Shown here piece after piece: positions 23,181 to 31,348 of a stretch of DNA of 32,169 nucleotides. The stretch is from NCBI GenBank assembly GCA_030524555.1, contig JAUNGK010000012.1:1-32169 (forward strand), read 5' to 3'. The translations under genes and the position numbers were made by a program. Source of the stretch: Bacillota bacterium (lineage in GTDB: Bacteria > Bacillota > Clostridia > Lachnospirales > Lachnospiraceae). Each line of letters opens with the position of its first letter. The first letter of the stretch is position 1. Below the pieces are notes generated by a model. It searched no databases. It saw only the letters and a program-made list of their open reading frames with translations, and was not told the origin of the DNA.

Positions 23181-24106
23181 TGGGCTTCTTCGGAAGATTA
23201 AAGGAAGGATTAACCAAAACAAGAAATAATATTGTAAGTGGTATCGACTCTGTTTTCAGCGGCTTTTCCTCTATTGATGACGAGTTCTATGAGGAACTTG
23301 AGGAAATATTGATCATGGGTGACATTGGCGTTGGGGCTTCCGGACAGATATTAGAAAGACTGCGCAGGCAGGTAAAGGAAAATCATATCAAGGAACCTGA
23401 ACAGTGCAGGGAGCTTTTGATTGAAAGTATCAAGGAGCAGATGGGTGTGAGTGAAACTGCCTATGCATTTGAACAGGAGAAATCCGTTGTTCTTGTTATC
23501 GGCGTAAATGGAGCAGGTAAGACCACTTCTGTGGGAAAGCTTGCCGCACTTTTGAAGCAGCAGGGAAAGAGAGTACTGATTGCTGCAGCGGATACCTACA
23601 GGGCGGCGGCATGTGAACAGCTTTCCGAGTGGGCGAACCGGGCAGGAGTAGATATGATCATGGGAGCCCAGGGTGCAGATCCTTCCAGCGTGATCTATGA
23701 TGCGGTCAGTGCAGCAAAGGCAAGAAATGTTGATGTGCTGATATGCGATACTGCCGGGCGTCTTCACAATAAGAAAAATCTTATGGAAGAGCTGAAAAAG
23801 ATGAACCGCATTATTGACAGGGAATATCCAGATGCTTATCGTGAAAATTTGATTGTACTTGATGGAACGACAGGCCAGAATGCCTTAAATCAGGCGAGAG
23901 AGTTTGGTGAGACTGCGCAGCTGTCGGGAATTATTTTAACCAAAATGGACGGAACCTCCAAGGGAGGAATTGCAGTGGCAATTCAGTCGGAGCTTGGAAT
24001 ACCGGTTAAATATATCGGCGTTGGTGAAAAGATAGATGATCTGCAGAAATTTGATTCCCAGCAGTTTGTAAATGCATTGTTTGATGTGGAAGTGGCGGAG
24101 GATTAA
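23180..24106 (+). CDS. ftsY: Signal recognition particle receptor FtsY
   Basis: FtsY is the membrane-associated GTPase that receives ribosome-nascent chains brought by Ffh. The 308-residue protein lacks the long acidic A domain of Gram-negative forms and begins with MGFFGRLKEGLTKTRNNI, typical of Gram-positives. G-domain motifs are GVNGAGKTT (108-116), the insertion-box block AADTYRAAACEQLSEWA, DTAGRLHNK and TKMDGTSKGG. It is translationally coupled to smc by a TGATG overlap. In many relatives ylxM-ffh comes next; here it is 4.3 kb downstream. Confidence 0.97.
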   Translation: MGFFGRLKEGLTKTRNNIVSGIDSVFSGFSSIDDEFYEELEEILIMGDIGVGASGQILERLRRQVKENHIKEPEQCRELLIESIKEQMGVSETAYAFEQEKSVVLVIGVNGAGKTTSVGKLAALLKQQGKRVLIAAADTYRAAACEQLSEWANRAGVDMIMGAQGADPSSVIYDAVSAAKARNVDVLICDTAGRLHNKKNLMEELKKMNRIIDREYPDAYRENLIVLDGTTGQNALNQAREFGETAQLSGIILTKMDGTSKGGIAVAIQSELGIPVKYIGVGEKIDDLQKFDSQQFVNALFDVEVAED

Positions 24107-24165
24107 CGGGACGGATGAGCCTGTAAACTTTGAGTTACAGATTAAGAGAAAGGCATGGTTTTGAT

Positions 24166-25389
24166 ATGGACGAGAAAATGTTGACATTGGAAAAATTTGA
24201 AGAGGCTTCGGAAACAGTTAAAAAGGTGACACAGGAAACGAAGCTTGTGTACAGCGATTTTTACAGCGCACAGACCGGAAATAAAGTATATTTAAAACCT
24301 GAAAATATGCAGTTTACGGGAGCCTATAAGCTGAGAGGCGCTTATTACAAGTTAAGTACCCTTTCTGCAAAGGAGCGTGAAAAGGGGCTTATAACGGCAT
24401 CGGCGGGAAATCATGCACAGGGAGTTGCTTATGCAGCCAAGTGCTATGGTGCAAAGGCGGTAATCGTTATGCCTACCACAACACCGCTAATCAAGGTAAA
24501 CAGAACCAAGAGCTACGGGGCAGAGGTTGTGTTGTTCGGTGATGTTTATGATGAGGCATGCGAGCATGCCTATGAGCTGGCTAAGGAGCATGGATATACA
24601 TTTATTCATCCCTTTGACGATCCGGCGGTAGCTACCGGTCAGGGAACCATTGCAATGGAAATCTTTAAGGAGCTTCCGCTTGTGGATTACATACTGGTTC
24701 CGGTAGGCGGGGGAGGACTTGCTACGGGAGTGTCCACCCTTGCAAAGCTGCTTAATCCCAAGATTAAGGTGATCGGCGTGGAACCGGAGGGGGCAAGCTG
24801 CCTGCAGGCATCCATCAAGGCGGGAAAGGTTGTCACTCTTGATCATGTCAGCACCATTGCCGACGGCACCGCAGTGAAGACACCAGGAACAAAGATATTC
24901 CCTTACCTTCAGGAAAATCTGGACAATATCATAACCGTTGCGGATGAAGAGCTGGTAGTTGCATTCCTTGATATGGTGGAAAATCATAAAATGGTGGTTG
25001 AAAATTCCGGTCTGCTTACCGTGGCGGCATTAAAGCATTTGAATGTAAAGGGCAAGAAGGTAGTTTCTATATTAAGCGGTGGAAATATGGACGTGATTAC
25101 CATGTCTTCGGTGGTACAGCAGGGATTGATCATGAGAGACCGTATCTTTACCGTATCTGTACTTCTTCCCGACAAGCCGGGAGAGCTGAGTCATGTAGCA
25201 GATGTGATTGCGAAGGAAAGCGGCAATGTAATCAAGCTGGAGCATAATCAGTTTGTTTCTATTAACAGAAATGCTGCCGTGGAACTGCGCATTACGCTGG
25301 AGGCCTTTGGTACAGAGCATAAGCATCAGATCATTGGGGCTTTGGAGAAGAACGGATATAAGCCTAAGCTTGTAAGAACGAATATTTAA
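24166..25389 (+). CDS. ilvA: Threonine ammonia-lyase with C-terminal ACT domain
   Basis: The enzyme deaminates L-threonine (and serine) to 2-oxobutyrate with PLP. The 407-residue protein has the PLP lysine in GAYKLRGAYYKL (Lys55), the substrate loop TASAGNHAQGVAYAAK, the phosphate-binding VPVGGGGLATGV, and a C-terminal ACT domain from about residue 325 (FTVSVLLPDKPGELSHVADVI). This single-ACT, about 400-residue type is common in Clostridia and may serve isoleucine synthesis or threonine breakdown, so I use ilvA as the family name. The open frame starts at a TTG at 24130. I chose ATG 24166, which follows AGAGAAAGG at about 13 bases; ATG 24178 is an alternative. No leader or T-box precedes it: the gap from ftsY is 59 bases. 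Confidence 0.92.
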   Translation: MDEKMLTLEKFEEASETVKKVTQETKLVYSDFYSAQTGNKVYLKPENMQFTGAYKLRGAYYKLSTLSAKEREKGLITASAGNHAQGVAYAAKCYGAKAVIVMPTTTPLIKVNRTKSYGAEVVLFGDVYDEACEHAYELAKEHGYTFIHPFDDPAVATGQGTIAMEIFKELPLVDYILVPVGGGGLATGVSTLAKLLNPKIKVIGVEPEGASCLQASIKAGKVVTLDHVSTIADGTAVKTPGTKIFPYLQENLDNIITVADEELVVAFLDMVENHKMVVENSGLLTVAALKHLNVKGKKVVSILSGGNMDVITMSSVVQQGLIMRDRIFTVSVLLPDKPGELSHVADVIAKESGNVIKLEHNQFVSINRNAAVELRITLEAFGTEHKHQIIGALEKNGYKPKLVRTNI

Positions 25390-25418
25390 AATATTTCATA
25401 GGCGGATAGAATATAGTG

Positions 25419-25453
25419 AAAGGCACATACTGAATATGGTATGTGCCTTTTTT
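25419..25453 (+). terminator. Rho-independent terminator after ilvA
   Basis: AAAGGCACATAC pairs perfectly with GTATGTGCCTTT (12 pairs) around an eight-base loop, with a six-T run. It separates ilvA from the YitT-family gene. Confidence 0.93.
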
Positions 25454-25472
25454 GACGGAATGAGGGTTGAAT

Positions 25473-26324
25473 ATGAAAAAGAAGATTAAAAATTATGCGG
25501 TAATAACCTTAGGTACGCTGCTTTTCGGCATGGCAATCAGTCTTTTTATTGATCCGAATAATTTTGCACCGGGAGGAGTGTCAGGACTTTCTATTATCTT
25601 AAGCAGATTGATACCGCTGGAAACAGGAACCTTGTTTTTGGTGATCAATGTCCCGATTATGATATTGGGCGTATGGCAGTTTGGAAAAAGATTTCTTTTG
25701 GGAACCTTATATGCCACCTTCATGTCGTCTGTGTTTACCAATGCGTTTAAGGCATTTCCTCCGCTGACGAAGGAGCCGGTGCTGGCGGCGATTTTTGGAG
25801 GGGCGCTTCTGGCGGCAGGTATGGGAATGGTGCTTCGCTGTGGAGCGACTACGGGCGGTACCGATATTATTGTAAAGTGTTTAAGACGAAGAAAGCCATA
25901 CCTGAAAACGGGAACCTTGTTTTTGCTGCTGGATGCGGTAGTGGTGGGAATAGGCGGTATCGTATTTCGAAATGTGGATGCGGTGCTTTACAGTGCGCTT
26001 TCAACCATGATTACCTCTATTGTGCTTGATATGGTGCTTTATGGACGTGACGAGGCAAAGCTGATCTATATTGTAAGCGATAAGTTTGAAATTATTACAG
26101 AGCGTCTGCTTAAAGACGTGGGAATTGGAGTAACTCATCTTACGGGAAGCGGCGGCTATGAGCGGAAGGAAAAGCAGGTTATTATGTGTGTGGTAAAGAA
26201 GCTGACGGCACACAGGGTAGAAGAAATTGTCAAGCAGGAGGACAATACTGCCTTTATGATCGTTTCAAGTGCATCGGAGATTTACGGGGAGGGGTACAAA
26301 AGCTATTTTGGGGAGAAGCTGTAG
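25473..26324 (+). CDS. YitT-family membrane protein (DUF161 plus DUF2179)
   Basis: This 283-residue integral membrane protein has about five or six hydrophobic helices in its first 200 residues and a soluble C-terminal domain. Family signs are DPNNFAPGGVSGLSIIL after helix 1, RCGATTGGTDIIVKCL in the middle and the DUF2179 block THLTGSGGYERKEKQVIMCVV near residues 215-235. The biochemical function of the family is not known; transport is suspected only from topology. I start at ATG 25473, six bases after GAGGG, rather than at the TTG at 25467. The gene directly follows the ilvA terminator, so its own promoter is unclear. Confidence 0.92.
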   Translation: MKKKIKNYAVITLGTLLFGMAISLFIDPNNFAPGGVSGLSIILSRLIPLETGTLFLVINVPIMILGVWQFGKRFLLGTLYATFMSSVFTNAFKAFPPLTKEPVLAAIFGGALLAAGMGMVLRCGATTGGTDIIVKCLRRRKPYLKTGTLFLLLDAVVVGIGGIVFRNVDAVLYSALSTMITSIVLDMVLYGRDEAKLIYIVSDKFEIITERLLKDVGIGVTHLTGSGGYERKEKQVIMCVVKKLTAHRVEEIVKQEDNTAFMIVSSASEIYGEGYKSYFGEKL

Positions 26325-26344
26325 AAACTGGAAACGATAAACAA

Positions 26345-26373
26345 TTGAAAATCCGGCCATTTCATACTATACT
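26345..26373 (+). promoter_or_regulatory. Sigma-A promoter of the GH25-AraC pair
   Basis: TTGAAA (26345-26350), a 17-base spacer and TATACT (26368-26373) lie 41 bases before the GH25 start codon. Confidence 0.7.
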
Positions 26374-26414
26374 TATTTTCAGTAGGAAAAGAAATTAGTT
26401 GAAAGGCAGAAGAA

Positions 26415-27509
26415 ATGGCAAATACATCGAGAAGAAAAAGAAGAAAGCAGCAGATCAGCTTAATAACCAATATTATTTTTTGTCTTATTACGCTTACAGC
26501 GCTGACAGGCTGTATTATCCTGCTTTTGCAGAATTACGGACTGAAAAATGAAACCAGGCAGACGGCAAGTCTTTTGGCTGAATATGAGGAACGGAATGAG
26601 GAGTATATCTATACGCAGGCGGATCTGGATACTTACTCCGAGGAGGCTGTAAAGCTTGCGGAGGGGCTGGAAAGGCAGGCGGTATTGGATGAATTAAAGA
26701 CCGGAATGGAAAGCGGAGATTCTACGGCAAAGGTGTTGAGAGGTCTTTTTCCTGATGATGTGGTGGTCTATTCGGATTCTCAATATTATTTCTTTCCCAT
26801 ATTGGACAGCTTGAAGCAGCATGATTATGTGTATGACAATTTTGTTTTACAGGAAAATAATGAGATTGTGTATGTGGATGACAGTGATGAGGTACATTCA
26901 GTTAAGGGGATTGACGTATCCAGGCATCAGGGAGAGATTAATTGGAATAAGGTAGCAGGAGACGGTGTGGATTATGCCTTTATCAGATGCGGCTTCCGCG
27001 GAAATTCGGAGGGTAAGCTGGTGGAGGATGAATATTTTAAGGATAATATAGAGGGGGCTCTTAAAAATAAGATTGATGTGGGAGTATACTTCTATACCCA
27101 GGCGGTGTCCGAGGAGGAGGCTGTGGAGGAGGCCGAATTTCTCCTTGAACTTCTTGAACCCTACGATATTACCTATCCTGTGGTTTTGGATTTGGAAGAG
27201 ACCGGAAATGATGATGCGAGAACCGGGGATATGACCAGGGAAGAATATACCAGGGCGGCAATTGCATTTCTTGAGAGAATCCGTAAAGCGGGGTATACGC
27301 CCATGATCTACGGGAATTTAAAAACCTATATGATTATGCTGGATATGGAACAGCTTGAGGATTATGATAAATGGTTTGCCTACTATGATACGCCTGTGTA
27401 TTTCCCTTATGAATTTACGATCTGGCAGTATAGCTCCAAAGGAAGCGTGGACGGAATTAAGGGTGATGTAGATATGAATATTTGTATGAAGGATTATGGG
27501 CATGAATGA
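26415..27509 (+). CDS. Membrane-anchored GH25 lysozyme
   Basis: GH25 enzymes hydrolyse the MurNAc-GlcNAc bond of peptidoglycan. The 364-residue protein has a basic N-terminus, one hydrophobic segment (about 14-40), a helical and possibly coiled-coil stretch (about 45-100), and the GH25 domain from about 162 to 360. The catalytic signs are KGIDVSRHQGEINW with Asp167, and VVLDLEETG with Asp259 and Glu261. Later blocks such as YTPMIYGNLKTY and FTIWQYSSKGSVDGI complete the barrel. LTGC near residues 30-33 resembles a lipobox, but hydrophobic residues continue after it, so a signal anchor is more likely. It overlaps the following AraC gene, implying a shared transcript. Confidence 0.9.
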   Translation: MANTSRRKRRKQQISLITNIIFCLITLTALTGCIILLLQNYGLKNETRQTASLLAEYEERNEEYIYTQADLDTYSEEAVKLAEGLERQAVLDELKTGMESGDSTAKVLRGLFPDDVVVYSDSQYYFFPILDSLKQHDYVYDNFVLQENNEIVYVDDSDEVHSVKGIDVSRHQGEINWNKVAGDGVDYAFIRCGFRGNSEGKLVEDEYFKDNIEGALKNKIDVGVYFYTQAVSEEEAVEEAEFLLELLEPYDITYPVVLDLEETGNDDARTGDMTREEYTRAAIAFLERIRKAGYTPMIYGNLKTYMIMLDMEQLEDYDKWFAYYDTPVYFPYEFTIWQYSSKGSVDGIKGDVDMNICMKDYGHE

Positions 27510-28344
27510 GACTTTGGAGGCTCTAAAGAGCGGATATCTTAAGGAGCGGTTTCGCCTGTTTCATTTAAAGGACAATGAGCCGAAGGAATATGAGTATCAT
27601 TACCATGATTTCCACAAGCTGATCTGGTTTATTTCCGGCGAAGTGGAGTATCATATTGAAGGGAAAAGCTATAAGTTAGAGCCCCATGATATTCTTCTGG
27701 TTAACAGGGGAGAAATACATAAACCCTTTGTAAGTCCCCAGGCGGATTATGAGAGATATGTCTTTTATATTTCTGTGGATTTCCTTAAGGAGCATTCGGA
27801 GGATACCGGAATGCTTGATTTGTGCTTTCGAATGGCAAGACAGGAGCAGGGAAATGTGATTCGCCTGTCTCCATCACAGAGCCGTACGTTGTTTGAAACT
27901 GTCAGGCTTCTTGAAAAAGCGGAAAAGGAAGAGCTTTATGCAGGAGAAATGTATTGCAGAATTTTATTTTTAAAGCTGCTCATAGAACTAAACCGGTGTT
28001 GTATCAGTAATCCTGAGGTGTTTCATAAAATTGCCAGATATGACAAGAAGATAGTGGAGATGATACATTATATCAACGAAAATCTTGGAGACGATCTGTC
28101 TATAGAGAGCCTGTCTTCAAAATTTTATTTAAGCAAATATCATATGATGAGAAAGTTTAAGGATGAGACCGGTTATTCCATGCACCAGTATATTCTTGAA
28201 AAGCGCATTCTGGCTGCAAGAAATTTAATTTTGGCGGGAAGTGCGGCTGCCGCAGCAAGTGCAGATGTGGGCTTTAAGGATTATTCCACCTTCAGCAGGG
28301 CTTACAAGAAGCTGTTGGGGCAGCTTCCTTCGGATGATCTTTAA
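27502..28344 (+). CDS. AraC-family transcription regulator
   Basis: The 280-residue protein has an N-terminal cupin-like sensor (YHYHDFHKLIWFISGEVEYHIEG) that usually binds a small ligand, and a C-terminal double helix-turn-helix. The DNA-binding part contains YINENLGDDLSIESLSSKFYLSKYHMMRKFKDETG and DVGFKDYSTFSRAYKKLLGQLP, the canonical AraC motifs. I start at ATG 27502, eight bases after AAGGA; ATG 27496 leaves only two bases to that site. The start overlaps the GH25 stop by eight bases. Its target and ligand are unknown; linkage to the lysozyme gene suggests that it may respond to cell-wall material, which is inference. Confidence 0.92.
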   Translation: MNETLEALKSGYLKERFRLFHLKDNEPKEYEYHYHDFHKLIWFISGEVEYHIEGKSYKLEPHDILLVNRGEIHKPFVSPQADYERYVFYISVDFLKEHSEDTGMLDLCFRMARQEQGNVIRLSPSQSRTLFETVRLLEKAEKEELYAGEMYCRILFLKLLIELNRCCISNPEVFHKIARYDKKIVEMIHYINENLGDDLSIESLSSKFYLSKYHMMRKFKDETGYSMHQYILEKRILAARNLILAGSAAAAASADVGFKDYSTFSRAYKKLLGQLPSDDL

Positions 28345-28377
28345 AATTGTCAGATAAAATACTTAATAAAGATGAAT

Positions 28378-28409
28378 AAAGTTGTCAAGCAAAATTACTT
28401 GACAACTTT
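28378..28409 (+). terminator. Perfect 12-pair inverted repeat upstream of ylxM, possible terminator
   Basis: AAAGTTGTCAAG pairs exactly with CTTGACAACTTT over an eight-base loop. The following ATTCTTTTA is a poor T-run, so it may end the AraC transcript or serve as an operator. Its right arm contains the -35 box of the ylxM promoter. Confidence 0.6.
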
Positions 28410-28427
28410 ATTCTTTTATAGTATTCT
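28399..28427 (+). promoter_or_regulatory. Sigma-A promoter of ylxM-ffh
   Basis: TTGACA (28399-28404), 17 bases and TATTCT (28422-28427) form a good promoter whose -35 lies inside the inverted repeat. The leader to the ylxM ATG would be only about 11 bases and would cut into the ribosome site, a point against it. Confidence 0.5.
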
Positions 28428-28444
28428 ATCACAGGTGACTGCAA

Positions 28445-28786
28445 ATGGAAAAGATTGTTGAGCAGGGGCTTTTGTATGATTTTTACGGAGAACTGCTGAC
28501 TGAGCATCAAAAGAAAATATACGAAGATGTAGTTTATAATGACCTTTCGATTACTGAAATCGCAAAGGAGAACAATGTTTCCAGACAAGGCATACATGAC
28601 CTGGTAAGGCGCTGTGATCATGCATTGCAGGAGTATGAGGATAAGCTTCATTTGGTGGAGCGTTTTGTCAGCATCAGAAACCGAGTAAGAGAGTTAGAAG
28701 AGTTGACAGAGGATGACAGGATTACCAGGCAGGCTCTTATACAAGAGGTAAAAGCCTTTTCACATCAAATATTAGAGGAATTATAA
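28445..28786 (+). CDS. ylxM: YlxM-family SRP-associated helix-turn-helix protein
   Basis: YlxM is a small helix-turn-helix protein linked to the signal recognition particle in Firmicutes. The 113-residue protein contains YGELLTEHQKKIYEDVVYNDLSITEIAKENNVSRQGIHDLVRR, a sigma region 4-like fold, then a helical tail. The length is normal. The stop is three bases before the ffh ATG, and the ffh ribosome site lies within its last codons, so the two are coupled. Confidence 0.95.
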   Translation: MEKIVEQGLLYDFYGELLTEHQKKIYEDVVYNDLSITEIAKENNVSRQGIHDLVRRCDHALQEYEDKLHLVERFVSIRNRVRELEELTEDDRITRQALIQEVKAFSHQILEEL

Positions 28787-28789
28787 TTC

Positions 28790-30148
28790 ATGGCATTTGA
28801 GAGCTTGACGGATAAACTTCAAAATGTGTTTAAAAGCCTTCGCAGTAAGGGACGTTTAACGGAAGAGGATGTAAAGCTTGCGCTTCGAGAGGTAAAGCTG
28901 GCTCTTCTGGAAGCGGATGTAAACTTTAAGGTTGTAAAGCAATTTGTAAAGGCAGTGGAGGAGAGAGCGGTAGGTTCGGATGTAATGAACGGACTAAATC
29001 CGGGGCAGATGGTTATCAAGATCGTCAACGAAGAGATGGTTTCCCTGATGGGATCCGATACTACCGAAATTCAAATGCAGCCCGGCAAAGCTATTACAAC
29101 CATTATGATGTGCGGCCTTCAGGGTGCTGGTAAAACAACTACCACAGCCAAGATTGCCGGAAAGTTGAAGCTGAAGGGCAAAAAGCCTTTACTGGTAGCC
29201 TGCGACGTGTACAGGCCGGCGGCGATTAAGCAGCTACAGTTAAATGGTGAAAAACAGCAGGTAGATGTATTTTCCATGGGAGATAATCAAAGCCCTGTGG
29301 ATATTGCAAAGGCTTCTATTGAGCATGCCAAAAAGAGCGGTCATAACGTGGTAATATTGGATACCGCAGGACGTCTTCATATTGATGATGATATGATGAC
29401 CGAGCTTTTAAATATTAAGGATCAGGTTGAGGTGCATCAGACATTGTTGGTGGTAGACGCCATGACCGGTCAGGATGCCGTTACGGTGGCAAGTGAGTTT
29501 AATGACCGTATCGGAATTGACGGAGTAGTGCTTTCCAAGATGGACGGCGATACCAGAGGCGGTGCGGCACTTTCCGTTAAGGCTGTTACCGGTAAGCCCA
29601 TTTTATATGTGGGTATGGGAGAAAAGCTGTCCGATCTGGAGCAGTTTTATCCTGACAGAATGGCCAACCGTATTCTCGGCATGGGGGATGTGCTTTCCTT
29701 GATTGAGAAGGCACAGGAAAATCTCTCTATTGATGAGGATAAGGAAAAGGAAATGGCTGCCCGGATGAAAAAGGGCAAGTTTGATTTCGAGGACTATCTT
29801 GAGAGCATGAAACAAATGCGCAAAATGGGCGGCCTTAGCAGTATTTTAAGTATGCTTCCGGGAATGGGAAAGCAGATGGGCGATCTGGAGTCCATGATTG
29901 ATGAGAAGCAGCTTGCCAGAACAGAGGCTATTATCTTAAGCATGACGCCGGAGGAGAGGAAGAACCCTAAGCTTCTTAACCTTAGCAGGAAGGGAAGAAT
30001 TGCAAAGGGAGCCGGGGTTGATATGGCGGTAGTCAATCGCTTTGTAAAGCAGTTTGAGCAGTCTCAGAAGATGATGAAGCAGATGCCGGGCCTTATGGGT
30101 GGAAAACGGGGCAGAGGCGGATTTGGCGGAATGAGATTTCCGTTTTAG
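28790..30148 (+). CDS. ffh: Signal recognition particle protein Ffh
   Basis: Ffh binds 4.5S/6S-type SRP RNA and signal sequences and delivers ribosomes to FtsY. The 452-residue protein has the N domain, a G domain with GLQGAGKTT (109-117), DTAGRLH and SKMDGDTRGG, and a methionine-rich M domain from about 300 (for example MKQMRKMGGLSSILSMLPGMG), ending in the glycine-rich tail common to Gram-positive Ffh. The SRP RNA gene is not seen in this window. Confidence 0.98.
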   Translation: MAFESLTDKLQNVFKSLRSKGRLTEEDVKLALREVKLALLEADVNFKVVKQFVKAVEERAVGSDVMNGLNPGQMVIKIVNEEMVSLMGSDTTEIQMQPGKAITTIMMCGLQGAGKTTTTAKIAGKLKLKGKKPLLVACDVYRPAAIKQLQLNGEKQQVDVFSMGDNQSPVDIAKASIEHAKKSGHNVVILDTAGRLHIDDDMMTELLNIKDQVEVHQTLLVVDAMTGQDAVTVASEFNDRIGIDGVVLSKMDGDTRGGAALSVKAVTGKPILYVGMGEKLSDLEQFYPDRMANRILGMGDVLSLIEKAQENLSIDEDKEKEMAARMKKGKFDFEDYLESMKQMRKMGGLSSILSMLPGMGKQMGDLESMIDEKQLARTEAIILSMTPEERKNPKLLNLSRKGRIAKGAGVDMAVVNRFVKQFEQSQKMMKQMPGLMGGKRGRGGFGGMRFPF

Positions 30149-30228
30149 GTTGTTGAAATTGGAAACATGTTCCTGACGGATAGGTTTCTTTTCAAAATAA
30201 ATATCAATATTTCATGGAGGTGAATAAG

Positions 30229-30474
30229 ATGGCAGTAAAGATCAGATTAAGAAGAATGGGACAGAAGAAGGCTCCTTTCTATAGAATCGTAGTTGCAGAT
30301 TCCAGATCTCCCAGAGACGGAAGATTTATCGAAGAAATCGGAACTTATGATCCCAACACAGATCCCAGCACCTTTAAGGTAAATGAGGAGCTGGCTAAGA
30401 AGTGGCTTGCAAGCGGTGCACAGCCTACAGAAGTTGTCAGCAAGATTTTCAAGCAGGCAGGCATTGAAAAATAA
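30229..30474 (+). CDS. rpsP: 30S ribosomal protein S16
   Basis: The 81-residue protein matches S16: [20 protein letters not shown] at the N-terminus and [21 protein letters not shown] start at ATG 30229 with GGAGG seven bases upstream; the in-frame ATG at 30214 lies upstream of that site. It begins 80 bases after ffh, and khpA follows after 31 bases. Confidence 0.98.
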   Translation: MAVKIRLRRMGQKKAPFYRIVVADSRSPRDGRFIEEIGTYDPNTDPSTFKVNEELAKKWLASGAQPTEVVSKIFKQAGIEK

Positions 30475-30505
30475 CAACTGTTGACAGACCTTTTGGAGGT
30501 GGACT

Positions 30506-30733
30506 ATGAAGGAATTAGTTGAAGTAATCGCAAAAGCACTGGTAGAGCATCCGGATGAGGTAGTTGTTACCCAGAAGGAAGAAGGTAAGCATATTACCGT
30601 TGAACTTCATGTTGCTGCATCCGATATGGGTAAGGTGATCGGAAAGCAGGGAAGAATTGCAAAGGCAATCCGCTCTGTTGTTAAAGCAGCATCATCTAAG
30701 GAAAATCAGAAGGTGGACGTGGAAATCGTCTAA
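30506..30733 (+). CDS. khpA: KH-domain RNA-binding protein KhpA
   Basis: The 75-residue protein is a single KH domain with the nucleic-acid-binding loop IGKQGR in MGKVIGKQGRIAKAIRSVVK. In other Firmicutes KhpA pairs with KhpB (Jag/EloR) to bind many RNAs and affect cell elongation. GGAGG precedes the ATG. Its place between rpsP and rimM is standard. A terminator-like hairpin follows the stop. Confidence 0.96.
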   Translation: MKELVEVIAKALVEHPDEVVVTQKEEGKHITVELHVAASDMGKVIGKQGRIAKAIRSVVKAASSKENQKVDVEIV

Positions 30734-30737
30734 GAGA

Positions 30738-30777
30738 AAGGATGTTCTCGTCGCATGACGAAAACATCCTTATTTTT
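30738..30777 (+). terminator. Hairpin with T-run between khpA and rimM
   Basis: AAGGATGTT pairs with AACATCCTT (nine pairs); after one mismatch, five more pairs (TCGTC with GACGA) close a GCAT loop. ATTTTTG follows. The rimM start codon is 15 bases beyond, so it may attenuate rimM-trmD. Confidence 0.8.
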
Positions 30778-30791
30778 GGGAAAGGTATTTT

Positions 30792-31301
30792 ATGGAAAAT
30801 TTGCTGCAGGTGGGAGTGATATCATCCACCCATGGAGTTCGTGGGGAGGTTAAGGTTTTTCCCACAACGGATGATGTGAATCGATTTAAAAAGTTAAAGG
30901 AAGTGCTGCTTGATACAGACAGGGAGCAGCTAAAGCTGCAGATTGAGTCGGTGAAATTTTTCAAACAGTTTGCAATTCTGAAATTTAAGGGTTATGACAA
31001 TATCAATGACATTGAAAAATATAAAGGAAAAAGTCTTTTTGTTTCCAGAGAGCATGCAGTGAAATTAAAGAAGGACGAGTATTTTATTGCAGATTTAATC
31101 GGAATGAAGGTTGAAAATGAGGACGGCTCCTTTAAAGGAACATTAAAAGATGTGATTGAAACGGGAGCCAATGATGTATATACGGTTATGTGTGAGAATG
31201 GAAAGGAAGTGCTCATTCCGGCAATCAAGGACTGTATCTTGCAGGTTGACCTTGATAACAATGAAATGAAGGTACATTTATTGGATGGACTTCTTGATTA
31301 G
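30792..31301 (+). CDS. rimM: 16S rRNA processing protein RimM
   Basis: RimM aids maturation of the 30S head domain, where it binds S19. The 169-residue protein has the N-terminal RimM barrel ([23 protein letters not shown]) and a C-terminal PRC-barrel ([17 protein letters not shown], then [17 protein letters not shown]). The length is normal. GGGAAAGG lies upstream of the ATG. trmD follows after 47 bases. Confidence 0.96.
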   Translation: MENLLQVGVISSTHGVRGEVKVFPTTDDVNRFKKLKEVLLDTDREQLKLQIESVKFFKQFAILKFKGYDNINDIEKYKGKSLFVSREHAVKLKKDEYFIADLIGMKVENEDGSFKGTLKDVIETGANDVYTVMCENGKEVLIPAIKDCILQVDLDNNEMKVHLLDGLLD

Positions 31302-31348
31302 AAACAGGTAACTTCCGATTGATAAGAAGAGGAAAAGGAGAAAAGAGG

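Noticed and set aside
24107..24165. Possible T-box or leader before ilvA
   Set aside because: The gap is only 59 bases, with no room for a T-box and no terminator-antiterminator pair.
24555..24570. Palindrome GGCATGC-GA-GCATGCC inside ilvA
   Set aside because: It is a 7-pair arm with a 2-base centre, cannot form a normal loop, and lies in coding DNA with no promoter nearby.
26503..26514. Lipobox-like LTGC in the GH25 lysozyme
   Set aside because: Hydrophobic residues continue for several positions after the Cys, which suits a signal anchor; a mature lipoprotein would normally become polar there.
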